Source: Glomus cerebriforme (Eukaryota; Glomeromycota; Glomeromycetes; Glomerales; Glomeraceae). Taken from it: a stretch of DNA of 15,066 bases. How positions within the stretch are numbered: the stretch's first letter is position 1; every line of letters begins with the position of its first letter. Both the position numbers and the translations under genes were made by a program. Below, one piece after another: positions 7,701 to 15,066 of this stretch. The notes below the pieces were generated by a model. The model made no database searches, was not told the origin of the DNA, and was given only the letters and a program-made list of their open reading frames with translations. The DNA is taken from positions 1 through 15,066 of the forward strand of contig QKYT01001347.1 of NCBI GenBank assembly GCA_003550305.1, in the 5' to 3' direction.

Positions 7701-7856
7701 TATAGATGCCACCCAAATCCCAAAATCAATTTGAGTATATAGTAAAATCCCAAATTATTTTGGCACTTTACTTAATAAATTACATATAATCTAAATGAAT
7801 TTATACATCCCAAATTATATTTATGACATTCCAAAATAATTTGAATGGCATCTATA
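7701..7856. mobile_element. 156-bp MITE-like element
   Basis: The ends TATAGATGCCACCCAAAT and ATTTGAATGGCATCTATA are inverted repeats of 18 bp with two mismatches. The interior is AT-rich and repeats CCAAATTATTTTGG-like pieces (near 7751 and 7831), with no reading frame. The outermost TA on each side may be a target duplication, as in Tc1/mariner-type insertions, but only one copy is in the window, so this is not proven. Confidence 0.6.
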
Positions 7857-8085
7857 GACTTATATAACCTCCAAATTGATTTATAAGTCTTTTTTCTAGG
7901 ACAAAAATATAGGACTTCCTTTTAATGAGATTAGATTTACATGACCTCCAAATCATTTCAAAAGTCTCTATAGTAGGTTAGACTTATATTACCTTCAATT
8001 TGATTTAGATGCTTTTTTTTAGGACAAAAAATATAGGATTACCTCTTAATGAGGTTAGACTTAGGGTATACAAAGGATAGACTTA
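7857..8085 (+). repeat. Diverged tandem duplication, 123-bp period
   Basis: The segment around AGGACAAAAATATAGGA (7898) recurs at 8021 as AGGACAAAAAATATAGGA, and flanking parts match: ACCTCCAAATTGATTTATAAG / ACCTTCAATTTGATTTAGATG, and TTTTAATGAGATTAGA / TCTTAATGAGGTTAGA. GACTTATA/TATAAGTC (7857-7864/7882-7889) forms an 8-bp inverted repeat. No gene is visible. Confidence 0.65.
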
Positions 8086-8121
8086 TGGTATATCAGGTTA
8101 GACTTTATCAAACAACTGGAC

Positions 8122-8127
8122 TTTATT
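8122..8127 (-). promoter_or_regulatory. Possible polyadenylation signal AATAAA
   Basis: AATAAA on the minus strand lies about 18 bases past the stop codon of the Cys-rich ORF at 8146-8337, a usual distance for fungi. In such AT-rich sequence the hexamer is expected by chance often, so support is weak. Confidence 0.3.
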
Positions 8128-8145
8128 CTGAAGTCTATTAATATA

Positions 8146-8337
8146 CTATATCATATAGTAAATTCTAATATGACTACAATAATGACCACTAGTAGAGGCA
8201 GTAAGTTTTTCACAATCAGAGCAAAAGTAACATTTTTTAGTTTTAAAATGTAATCTATATCCTTCTGGATAAGTGCATGCTTTAACACACATATTTTCTG
8301 AATTGTAAAAGTAATTACAAGTATAAACAGCTTTCAT
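8146..8337 (-). CDS. Small Cys-rich protein or gene fragment, 63 residues
   Basis: The first ATG of this frame is at 8337; the frame is open upstream to 8433, but only with non-ATG codons and a hydrophobic Ile/Leu/Tyr-rich translation, so I chose the ATG. The protein has seven cysteines at residues 7, 17, 21, 36, 39, 42 and 54, with CYFCSDC at 36-42 and GHYCSH near the end. The CxxCxxC group with nearby His/Cys looks like a metal-binding (zinc) module rather than a secreted peptide, since there is no signal sequence at the chosen start. From memory, similar short Cys-rich N-terminal modules recur in mycorrhizal fungal proteins and continue well past the point where this one stops (residues YYMI), so this may be the remnant of a longer gene. 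Alternatives are a terminal exon with an intron upstream (GTATAT near 8402) or chance. It lies between repeats with no partner gene. Confidence 0.45.
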   Translation of the reverse strand: MKAVYTCNYFYNSENMCVKACTYPEGYRLHFKTKKCYFCSDCEKLTASTSGHYCSHIRIYYMI

Positions 8338-8433
8338 TTTTATAAAGAGATAAATAATTTTAATTAAACAAATATTTATGCAATATAAAAGTATATACAG
8401 TGAGCAATCAAGATACCCAAACTTTTTCAACAA

Positions 8434-8666
8434 GTAAAACCTACTTATTAGAAAGTCAAAAAGGCTTTAATTAATATAGTTAAGCAGGTCTTTATTATAG
8501 AAAACCAAAAGATAGTAAATTTATGTTAAATTACAAAAAACTCTTTCTCCTAATTTTCAAAACCGTATGAATTCCACAGTAACATAAATTTTGTTTCTTT
8601 TTTCAACTGGCAGGCTTTCCTAGAGAAAGTCCATGAATACTCCAATATATTGTTCGTTTCACCTGA
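8434..8666. other. Spacer without a supported gene
   Basis: AT-rich. A minus-strand frame (8550-8816, 88 codons) enters it but overlaps the start of the plus-strand decayed frame and has no recognisable domain. A short plus-strand piece (MNTPIYCSFHLRKSY, from about 8633) may be a frame-shifted upstream part of the decayed ORF at 8709. Confidence 0.4.
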
Positions 8667-9557
8667 GAAAGAGTTATATTTCTTATTTCTTATACAACTA
8701 AGATTGTTATGACCTGTTCTTTTCAAAAACATTTTTCTGAACCCAAATATCATATTAAAAAATTCATTCCTTTCCTCATTTTCACTACCCATTTTCACAT
8801 GACTTCTCATGATCACTGTGGATACAACAGGATCTATGAATCTAAACGTAGTAAATCCTACTTTTTCGAATTAAATGGTATTACACCAAACATCAATCAA
8901 ACTCGCCTGAAGATCCACACTAATGATCTCCTCATAGTTAATTTCCCAAAAACTTATTTTTCTAACTCCCATACACTGAACAAAAAATTCCAAATTAGTA
9001 AATTACTCACGCATTTTTTTTCTTTACAAAGAGTTATCCCCAAATGAGTACAACACAAATATTTCAATTTTATTAGAAAATCTCTTCTTTTACGCCTTTC
9101 TTATATTAGTAATAGAAGTGCACATATTTGCAATAATAGAACAACAAATACTTTTTTTTATTTCACTTACAAAAAATACTGTTTCCATTTTGGTATTTAT
9201 GTTCCTTGTCTCTTCTCATCTCACAACATCCAGTGCCCTATTCCATCTTCTATAATTTTATCCAACCACCATCATGATTGTTCATCTCATCAAAAATGGA
9301 TATATAATAATAACCCCTCATCACATGACAATAGTTCTCCTTCAAAAAAATTTTCAGTTGCTACACAATTAGTTCATCATAAATCACAAAACCCCCTCAT
9401 AAACAATATTATCTCTCATAGAACAGGCATTTCTTATCAAACTAAGATCTGCACATCTCGTATTATCAAAGAAAAGACTCCTGAGTCCATGACTAATGTA
9501 TATGTCGAAGAATATTTATTAAGACTCTCACTTCGTCTTCATCAAACTATTCACTGA
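8667..9557 (+). pseudogene. Long decayed reading frame, part 1 (LINE-like ORF, unidentified)
   Basis: The frame has an ATG at 8709 and is open to a single TGA at 9045-9047, then continues in the same frame for a further 169 codons to TGA 9555-9557, giving about 283 codons with one internal stop. The translation is rich in Ser, His, Asn, Ile and Phe (for example SSHQKWIYNNNPSSHDNSSP) and matches no domain I can name; there is no zinc knuckle or catalytic motif. The signal then moves to another frame near 9500-9560, where part 2 begins. Base composition is less extreme than the neighbouring repeats. The LINE label is inferred only from the 3' end that follows part 2; it could be an ORF1-type protein or a host gene relic. 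Confidence 0.4.
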
Positions 9558-10525
9558 AAACTTTAGCAAAACAAGACGTCTGACGAAAACACAAATTTGC
9601 TACATTATTAAGCCTAGAAAATATTCCTACAAATTTTTATCCCATTAGCAATACTATCTTCCACATAGGGGTAAAACATCATCACCTATTGCACCCATGT
9701 CAAGTTATCAAAAAACCTGCACGTCATGTTAAATTTAATAATATTCGATATAAAACAAGCAGTAACTTTCCATTATCCTCTTTTTGTGACAAAAAACGTT
9801 ACCATACTCTTATCAAAGAATCAGACATCATAGAAATAGACTCACCTTCAGATATTTCTCTGATTTCTCAAGTGACGAGTTCTTTATTGACTCCACCCTC
9901 CAATAATATCTCTGTAGAAGATTCTGATTATTGCGTCACTGATTATTTGGAATATGAATATTATCAAAAATATAATACATTACCTCACATTACTCAAGGT
10001 TCAAATCCTAAGATCTGTCTCGATATACCAAAGATCCTTGCTTCTAGGGATAATCACAATAAGTGTTTATTTAATACCGTTCCTAATCAAGATGTTCTCA
10101 TATCCTCTTTCTCTATTAATGATTTTACCGATCAATTAAATATTAATTCCACTTCTTATGTTCATAATAAATGTGAACCATTCACCAACAAACACATTAT
10201 AGATTTAATTTGTACATTAACAGATTTCTAAGATAAAGTTCATTCTATCCATTCAGGTCTTCCCATTAATACTGTATCACAAATGACTTCAGATGCCCGC
10301 TTTAAGACTCTTCAAGAAATGGTGACGAGAGTCCTTTCATTCAAATCCAGACATTCAGCATTCTGTAGAAAAGTATTGCCACTCAAAAAATCAATTATTT
10401 CTAGTAAATTTATGTGTTCATTTCTTTTTGCCTCTGGAACTTTCAAAAGATCTTTAGATTATGATCAGGATTCTTTTTCGTTAGTTCCAAGCAAAGTTTC
10501 TCGTATTCATCAAGACTTTTTATAG
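9500..10525 (+). pseudogene. Long decayed reading frame, part 2 (LINE-like ORF, unidentified)
   Basis: In the frame of position 9689 the sequence is open from 9497 with one TGA at 9581-9583 and one TAA at 10229-10231, ending at the TAG after IHQDFL (10525). The nominal starts are TTG at 9689 and ATG at 10283, but the frame upstream reads smoothly (LLSLENIPTNFYPISNTIFH), so these are not true starts. Across the TAA the translation also continues evenly (LICTLTDF, then DKVHSIHSGLPINTVSQMTS), so a single stop has probably split one protein. It is Ser/Asn/Asp-rich in the middle, and basic near the C-terminus (RVLSFKSRHSAFCRKVLPLK). I recognise no reverse transcriptase, endonuclease or RNase H motif. 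It ends about 60 bases before a hairpin typical of a retroelement 3' UTR. Confidence 0.45.
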
Positions 10526-10820
10526 TCTTTATTTCTTTTTTATATAGATAGTTTCTTTTATTTTTTTTTATTAATAATTAAAATAAGGTGGATCATTCCT
10601 CACCTAACAGCATTTACGTGAGGCGGTAAAAAAAATTTTTTTTATTGAAAGAATAACATGGTGCTATCATATTATACTTCCTTTCCTGATCACATGAATT
10701 CAGTAGCTAATGCTTCCTCAATTTCTTTGGCAGCCAGCAGTCAGGTGACAGTTCGCTTAGCGTCCAATAACTAGACATAGTATTAGAGTAGTAGTGATCC
10801 AGTAATATAGTTTTTTATTT
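10526..10820 (+). mobile_element. Probable LINE-like 3' end with hairpin
   Basis: After the last stop come a T-rich spacer, AGGTG...CACCT (10586-10590/10601-10605) and an overlapping CCTCAC...GTGAGG (10598-10603/10618-10623), then eight A and eight T (10628-10643), and a less AT-rich stretch with GCAGCCAGCAGTCAGGTGAC (10730-10749), ending in GTAGTAGTGATCCAGTAATA. The two stems share bases and exclude each other. Hairpin plus short repeat tail fits a non-LTR retrotransposon 3' UTR, and I recall similar tails in mycorrhizal fungal LINE-type repeats, but no target duplication or reverse transcriptase confirms it here. Confidence 0.45.
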
Positions 10821-11281
10821 TTAATTAATTATACTGATCTCTTTTTCCTTATACTTTGCTGTACTACATTAAAAATAAAAATAAAATGCTAAATTACAAA
10901 TAATTTATGTCAAGTTAAAAATCCAGAAAAATTTATCTGTGAAATATTACAAACAATTCTACCCAATGAGATTAAATATCAAATGATTATAAGACCTGGT
11001 ATAAAAGAGAATCAACCCTATAAAAAATATACATTCTTAAAATATACTTGTTTTATGATTAAAATATTCTTATATTATGATATAAAGTATACTGAAAAAT
11101 GTATAAACTGATAATTAAATTTTAATAGTAAATTATACTAAATTATACTTAATTTTTACATTTATATTTAATAGATATCTTAAAACATACAAAATATCTC
11201 AAAATTAATTTAATAATGTTTTAAGTATATTGATAACTATTATTAATTTAATTAAAATTTAATATCTACGTAATCCTACTT
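10821..11281. other. AT-rich intergenic stretch, no feature seen
   Basis: Neither strand has a reading frame or clear repeat. It consists of irregular AT-rich sequence between the LINE-like 3' end and the CATCAG-headed repeat at 11282. Confidence 0.6.
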
Positions 11282-11580
11282 CATCAGAAAATTTTTTTGG
11301 AGATATATAATGATATATATTTCTTTATCATTATTTATCATAATAAAAATATTAATAATCAACACATTTAGATAAATATCAATAAATATCTGTGATATTA
11401 TAACAATATTTATTTAAATCGAAATTAATCATAAGGTTAGCTAATAATGCAGTTATTTATTGAATATTATCACAATGATAATTGATGATGCATTTATTTA
11501 TTGAATATTATCATAATGATAATTGACAATGCACTTATTTATTGAATATTATCACAATAATAATTGATAATGCAGTTATT
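11282..11580 (+). repeat. CATCAG-headed palindromic repeat with 41-bp tandem units
   Basis: Starts CATCAGAAAATTTTTTTGGA and is alignable with 14830-15000 (shared ATAAATATCTGTGATATTAT, then AATCAT-AGGTTAG and GATGCAGTTATTTA). From 11447 it contains three 41-bp tandem units (starting at 11447, 11488 and 11529) and the beginning of a fourth at 11570. Each unit has the inverted repeat ATTATC-n5-GATAAT. The fourth unit is cut after 11 bases by the next CATCAGG at 11581. Non-coding. Confidence 0.65.
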
Positions 11581-11693
11581 CATCAGGAAGTTTTGGAGGT
11601 ATTAATATACACTATCAGTTGTTTAACACATTGTAAAATATCTGTATACTGGAGTTTATCAACATATGCAGTAAACATATGCATTTTTCTATA
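11581..11693 (+). mobile_element. 113-bp fragment of the CATCAGG element 5' end (copy 4)
   Basis: Matches 1179-1315 (CATCAGGAAGTTTTGGAGGT, then CTGTATACTGGAGTTTATCA and GCAGTAAACATATGCATTTT) but lacks about 22 bases after ATACAC that are present in copies 1 and 2. Homology ends at TTTCTATAC. It sits exactly where the fourth 41-bp unit breaks off, which suggests insertion or recombination at that point. Confidence 0.7.
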
Positions 11694-12172
11694 CTTTACT
11701 GAAATGTTTTAAATCATGTATATGTTGCAACCAAATTGTGACCAAATAGCATAACTATTAGCCATAAATTTGTCATGATCTAGTATAAATCTAGTTAATA
11801 TGCAGTTACTACAGTAAAGTATTCATCTATATGCAGTTACTGTACATTAAGACAATCATAAATCAATTTTACAACTAATATACTATTTATAAATCAAAGT
11901 AGTTGCGAATTAGTTTAAAATTTTTAAATGTATAGTAGATAGTTATTAAATATGTCTTAAATTTTAGTAAATATGTAGTAAATATGTCACAAAGAAATAA
12001 TAAATATTTTATTAAAATTGGTAAATAAATTTGTAAATATGTATTAAATATGTTGCAAAATATTAATAAATTTATTAATAAAGTTTAGTAAATACATCAT
12101 AAGAATTAATAAATAATTTTTGCTATTTATTCATGTAATATATAAAAATTCATAATGAAGCAATAACAGATA
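11694..12172. other. AT-rich stretch, no gene
   Basis: It contains loosely repeated AAATATGTnnTAAATATGT pieces (11930-12060) and TATGCAGTTACT repeats (11800-11840). No reading frame or RNA gene is recognisable. Confidence 0.55.
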
Positions 12173-12627
12173 TTATATGACCTTGAAGAAATAAATATTT
12201 CTTATATATAAATCATTCTTAAAATTATAACTACTACCACTGATGCATTCATCATCGTTACAATAATGAATAAAATGCACTGTATTATTTGTATCAACTT
12301 TACTTATAGGATGAATCCTTCATGTATTTAAAGCCTATAAACTGGACATTCTAACTTCTTTTGATTGGTAGTTTTGAACCTATCAATGTCAATAAAGGCA
12401 AAATATTGATTATTCCTTTTATGATTAAAAATTGATCATAAAAGTACAAAACTTTCACCCTTTTCTTTGGAGATAATGTTAATAATATTACCGACATGCA
12501 GATGATATTGTGTATTAATCCTATTATTTTCTATTGAAAAACAAACAAGCTCATAGTGTCAATATGAACTTTCAAAAAATACTACTTCATAATCCATATC
12601 TTAATATACTGATGCCAATTCTCTACA
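12173..12627 (-). pseudogene. Broken protein-coding relic, C-terminal part of an unnamed family
   Basis: On the minus strand a protein-like translation runs from about 12627 to the TAA at 12173. It reads LCRELASVY, a TAA, DMDYEVVFFESSY, a TGA (12559-12561), HYELVCFSIENNR...YHLHVGNIINIISKEKGESF, another TGA, IFNHKRNNQYFAFIDIDRF, KLECPVYRL, a TAA, then after a one-base shift PISKVDTNNTVHFIHYCND and LYIRNIYFFKVI. Patterns such as HVGNIINI, FAFIDID, CPVYRL, PIS-VD--NTVHFIH and the C-terminal YIRN-YFF look like a conserved domain. I recall an abundant hypothetical family in mycorrhizal fungi with this order, possibly BAH-like in fold, but cannot confirm it. Four in-frame stops and one frameshift make it a pseudogene, with the N-terminal part missing. 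Flanks are repeats. Confidence 0.6.
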
Positions 12628-12847
12628 TAAAACACTTCTTTAAGATTATATTTTAAACATATTTATCTAGTAGAAAAATAATAAACTAGTTAAATATTAT
12701 TAATTAAAAAATTATACAATTCAATAAAGAAACTTTGATTAAACTATTACTTATATTTTCTTTAGGATTGAAGAGTTTTTCAACAATAAACCAATCATTC
12801 ATCAACCATTTTAAGTGATACCACAGGTTTAAAGGTGGTTATTATTG
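12628..12847. other. AT-rich spacer between pseudogene and hairpin
   Basis: No reading frame. The portion from about 12760 (ACCAATCATTCATCAACCAT, then GTGATACCACAGG) is less AT-rich and may belong to the same repeat as the hairpin that follows. Confidence 0.4.
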
Positions 12848-12892
12848 CACAATTTACCACAATTAACCAGAAAAATTTTGGTAAATTGTGGT
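12848..12892 (+). repeat. Overlapping inverted repeats with two alternative stems
   Basis: The arm 12879-12892 (TGGTAAATTGTGGT) can pair with 12848-12859 (CACAATTTACCA, 12 bp perfect) or with 12856-12869 (ACCACAATTAACCA, 14 bp with one mismatch). The two left arms overlap, so only one stem can form at a time. Eight T follow. Confidence 0.7.
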
Positions 12893-13469
12893 TTTTTTTA
12901 CTCAATTTAGTGAAAATAGGAAATTTTACATTTTCACAAAAAAGCTAAATAGTGCCATTTTTCTAAAATTAACCAAAATTAATAATTTAAATGTTATGAA
13001 ATAATATGAAAATATTGGTTAATTATTTATCACATATTACAGAATTTATCAAAATTACTTTAAAATTAGCAAGAATTTAACAAAATTACCTTAAAATTCA
13101 TATGGCAAATTTTTAATCTGCAAAGTTCTGTGACTCTGCAGGCATGCAATACAAAAAATATCTGCACAAATCTCCAAAAAGCCAAAAATCTGTGCAGAAA
13201 TTTTATCATTAATCTGTAAAATATTTCAGTTATATATTTTATATATATTACTTTTCAGTTGTATAATATAATATATGCTTTATTAATTTTATTAATTACA
13301 GCCAAATATGCTTACAAATTAAAAATTAATTTACATTATATTATTAAATACAAAAAAAAATCAAGTTCCTATTCTTTACATGTTGTTAATAGTTTGGACA
13401 TAGTTTCAGTTAGTTCGATCCCAACAAAAAACTAAGATATTTTTATTGAAATCCCATATACTCATGCCC
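12893..13469. other. AT-rich repeat-like stretch, no gene
   Basis: Holds an inverted repeat CTGCACA (13162-13168) / TGTGCAG (13191-13197), nearby CTGCAAAG and CTCTGCAGGCATGCAAT, and repeats of AAAATTACCTTAAAATT (13050-13100). It may be the end of another dispersed repeat. There is no coding potential. Confidence 0.45.
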
Positions 13470-14815
13470 AGAAGAATCTATAAAAGAAAAGAAATAATAA
13501 ATATTAGTTATTAATATTTGTTAAAAAAAAATCAAAAAAAATTCAAAGGTATTATACCATTAAAATCCTATAACCCACCTGAAAGAACCTATAAAAAAAA
13601 AGAAAAAAAATATTCGTAAAATATTTCATTAAAAAAACAAAGTAGATAACCCTAACAAACCTTTAATTTTGAAGTCCAAGAAGTCAAATCTGAAGCCAAA
13701 GTCCTACAAAAAAGAAAAAAATATTACATTAGTAATGTTTCTTTAATAAAAAAAATTATATCTCTTCAATACAAACCTTTGAAGTCCAGGTTGAATCCAA
13801 AGCTGAAGTTCTACAAAAAAGTAAGAAACATTACATTAGTAACATTTTTTTAATAAAAAAATTATATTTCCACTAATACAAACCTTTGAAGTTCAGGTCA
13901 AATCTGAAACTGAAGTCTTACAAAAAAGTAAAAAATGTAAGTAACATAAAAAAAATTTATATCTATCTCTCCCAATACAAATCTTCAAAGTCCAGGTCAA
14001 ATCTAAAGCTGAAGTCCTATAAAAAAGTAAAAAACATTACATTAGTAACGTTTCTTTAATAAAAAAATCTCTCCTAATACAAACCTTTGAAGTTCAGGTC
14101 AAATCTGAAGCTGAAATCCTACAAAAAAGTAAGAAACATTATGTCAATTAACATTTCTTTAATAAAAAAAAATCTATATCTATTTCTTCCAATACAAACC
14201 TTCAAAGTCTAGGTTGAATTCAAAGCCAAAGTCCTACAAAAAGTAAAAAACATTACATTAGTAACATTTTTTTAATAAAAAAAAAAATTATATCTCCTTT
14301 GATATAAACCTTTAAAATCCAAATCAAATTCTAAAGCTGAAGTCCTAATCTTCAAAGTCCAAATTGAATCTAAATCTACAAGAAAAAAAGAATGTTACAT
14401 TAGTAACGTTTCTTTTAATACCCTTCCCTTTCACTACAAACCTATTTTGAAGTCCCATACTTGAAGACCTGAATCGACAAAATAAAGAATATTAGCTAAT
14501 ATTTATTAAATTAAAAAAACAAAAAAAAACAAAATTTTGAAGAATTACCTTCAAAAAGGGAGTCCTTCAGCTTCCTAAACCTAAAGAAATAAAAGAATGT
14601 TAGTAAATGTTCATTTAATAAAAAAAAACAAAAAAAAATTTTGAAGTCTTACCTTTGAAATGGGAGTCTGAAGCCATACTTCAGTTTTCTGAAACCTAAA
14701 AAAATAAAAAGAACATTAGTAAATATTCTAAATAAAAAAGATATAATTTTGAAGTTATTACTTTTGAAATGGGTAGGTCAGAACTTACTTTTTGACTTCC
14801 AAACAAGAACATTAG
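13470..14815 (-). repeat. Second tandem array of intron-like modules, minus strand
   Basis: Read on the minus strand, about 12 units of roughly 100-115 bp run: donor-like GTTTGT (or GTAATT, GTAAGA); T-rich; inverted repeat around TACTAAY (e.g. GAAAC...GTTTC, branch-like motif in the loop); pyrimidine tract; TTTTTTGTAG; exon-like piece. Five consecutive pieces are exactly 34 nt: 13777-13810, 13884-13917, 13983-14016, 14085-14118 and 14200-14233, with GACTTCAGCTTTGGAT and a repeated GGACTTCAAAG end. Others are 43 nt (13661-13703), 32 (14549-14580) and 43 (14653-14695). The unit at 14599-14605 has a complete TACTAAC (minus). The 34-nt length would shift the reading frame at every junction. TTCAGCTYTGG is shared with the exon-like pieces of the first array. 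No TIR element is seen around it. Confidence 0.7.
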
Positions 14816-14829
14816 TAAACATTCATTTA

Positions 14830-15066
14830 CATCAGGAAATTTTTTCAGGAAATATATAGCAATATATATTTTTTTATCATTATTTATTATAATAAAAATA
14901 TCAATAATTAATGTATTCAGATAAATATCGATAAATATCTGTGATATTATAATGATATTTATCTGAATACATTAATTAATCATGAGGTTAGTTGACGATG
15001 CAGTTATTTATCATTATTTATCATAATAAAAATATTGATAATTAATGTATTTAGATAAATATTAAT
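14830..15066 (+). repeat. CATCAGG-headed palindromic repeat, runs off the window
   Basis: Begins CATCAGGAAATTTTTTCAGG, is homologous to 11282-11446, and contains a perfect 24-bp inverted repeat (14906-14929 / 14954-14977; arms include AATTAATGTATTCAG and CTGAATACATTAATT). The segment 14875-14931 recurs at 15008 onward (133-bp spacing), so a tandem arrangement continues beyond the end. Non-coding. Confidence 0.65.

Noticed and set aside
8550..8816. 88-codon minus-strand frame
   Set aside because: It overlaps the start of the longer plus-strand decayed frame and has no recognisable motif. I cannot exclude it fully, since its composition is not unusual.
10628..10643. A8T8 as a bacterial-type terminator
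   Set aside because: The genome is evidently eukaryotic and the preceding stem is short; it is more likely part of a retroelement 3' end.
13470..14815. CRISPR-like array
   Set aside because: The regular ~105-bp period and similar pieces recall a repeat-spacer array, but the spacers are not unique, the unit is intron-like, and the setting is eukaryotic.

Overview
The window looks like a repeat-dense, strongly AT-rich eukaryotic (probably fungal) nuclear segment. Evidence for a eukaryote: there are no bacterial-style operons or ribosome binding sites, there are many GTAAGT...CTAAC...YAG intron-like blocks, several decayed retroelement reading frames, and a tail-like AATAAA signal. The mix of fragments (gag-like pseudogene, LINE-like 3' end, short CATCAGG-ended elements, a Cys-rich small ORF) recalls arbuscular mycorrhizal fungi (Glomeromycotina, Rhizophagus-like). 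That assignment rests on memory of such sequences and is an inference; no marker gene is present. Scattered N bases sit almost entirely inside the repeats.

Layout. 1-510: AT-rich leader without a gene. 511-1105: broken gag-like retrotransposon pseudogene. 1123-1179 and 6947-7134: diverged ~50-bp repeats. Between them lies a block of two CATCAGG...CCTGATG elements, the inner one (3894-6913) apparently inserted a few bases inside the 3' end of the outer one (1180-3893 plus 6914-6945). A third, inverted and truncated copy is at 7135-7700. Each long copy carries a leader with a small foldable segment, then a long tandem array (about 14 and 16 units) of intron-like modules separated by micro-exon-like stretches of roughly 20-44 nt. 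7701-7856 is a small MITE-like element and 7857-8085 a 123-bp duplication. 8146-8337 (minus) is a 63-residue Cys-rich ORF. 8667-10525 (plus) is a long decayed reading frame followed by a hairpin and 3' tail that resemble a LINE 3' end. 11282-11693 holds two more CATCAG-headed repeat pieces. 12173-12627 (minus) is a clear but broken protein-coding relic. 13470-14815 is a second intron-like array on the minus strand whose exon-like pieces share a core with those of the first array. 14830-15066 is a palindrome-rich repeat running off the window.

The main unusual feature is the pair of array types. Each unit has a donor-like start, usually placed in a hairpin, a CTAAC/TACTAAY branch-like motif in or beside the loop of a second hairpin, a pyrimidine tract and TAG. 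The repeats occur inside a terminal-inverted-repeat element. Whether they are spliced, act as hairpin RNAs, or are only a minisatellite cannot be decided from sequence alone. There is no intact long gene in the window, and apart from the 63-residue ORF nothing looks functional as protein.
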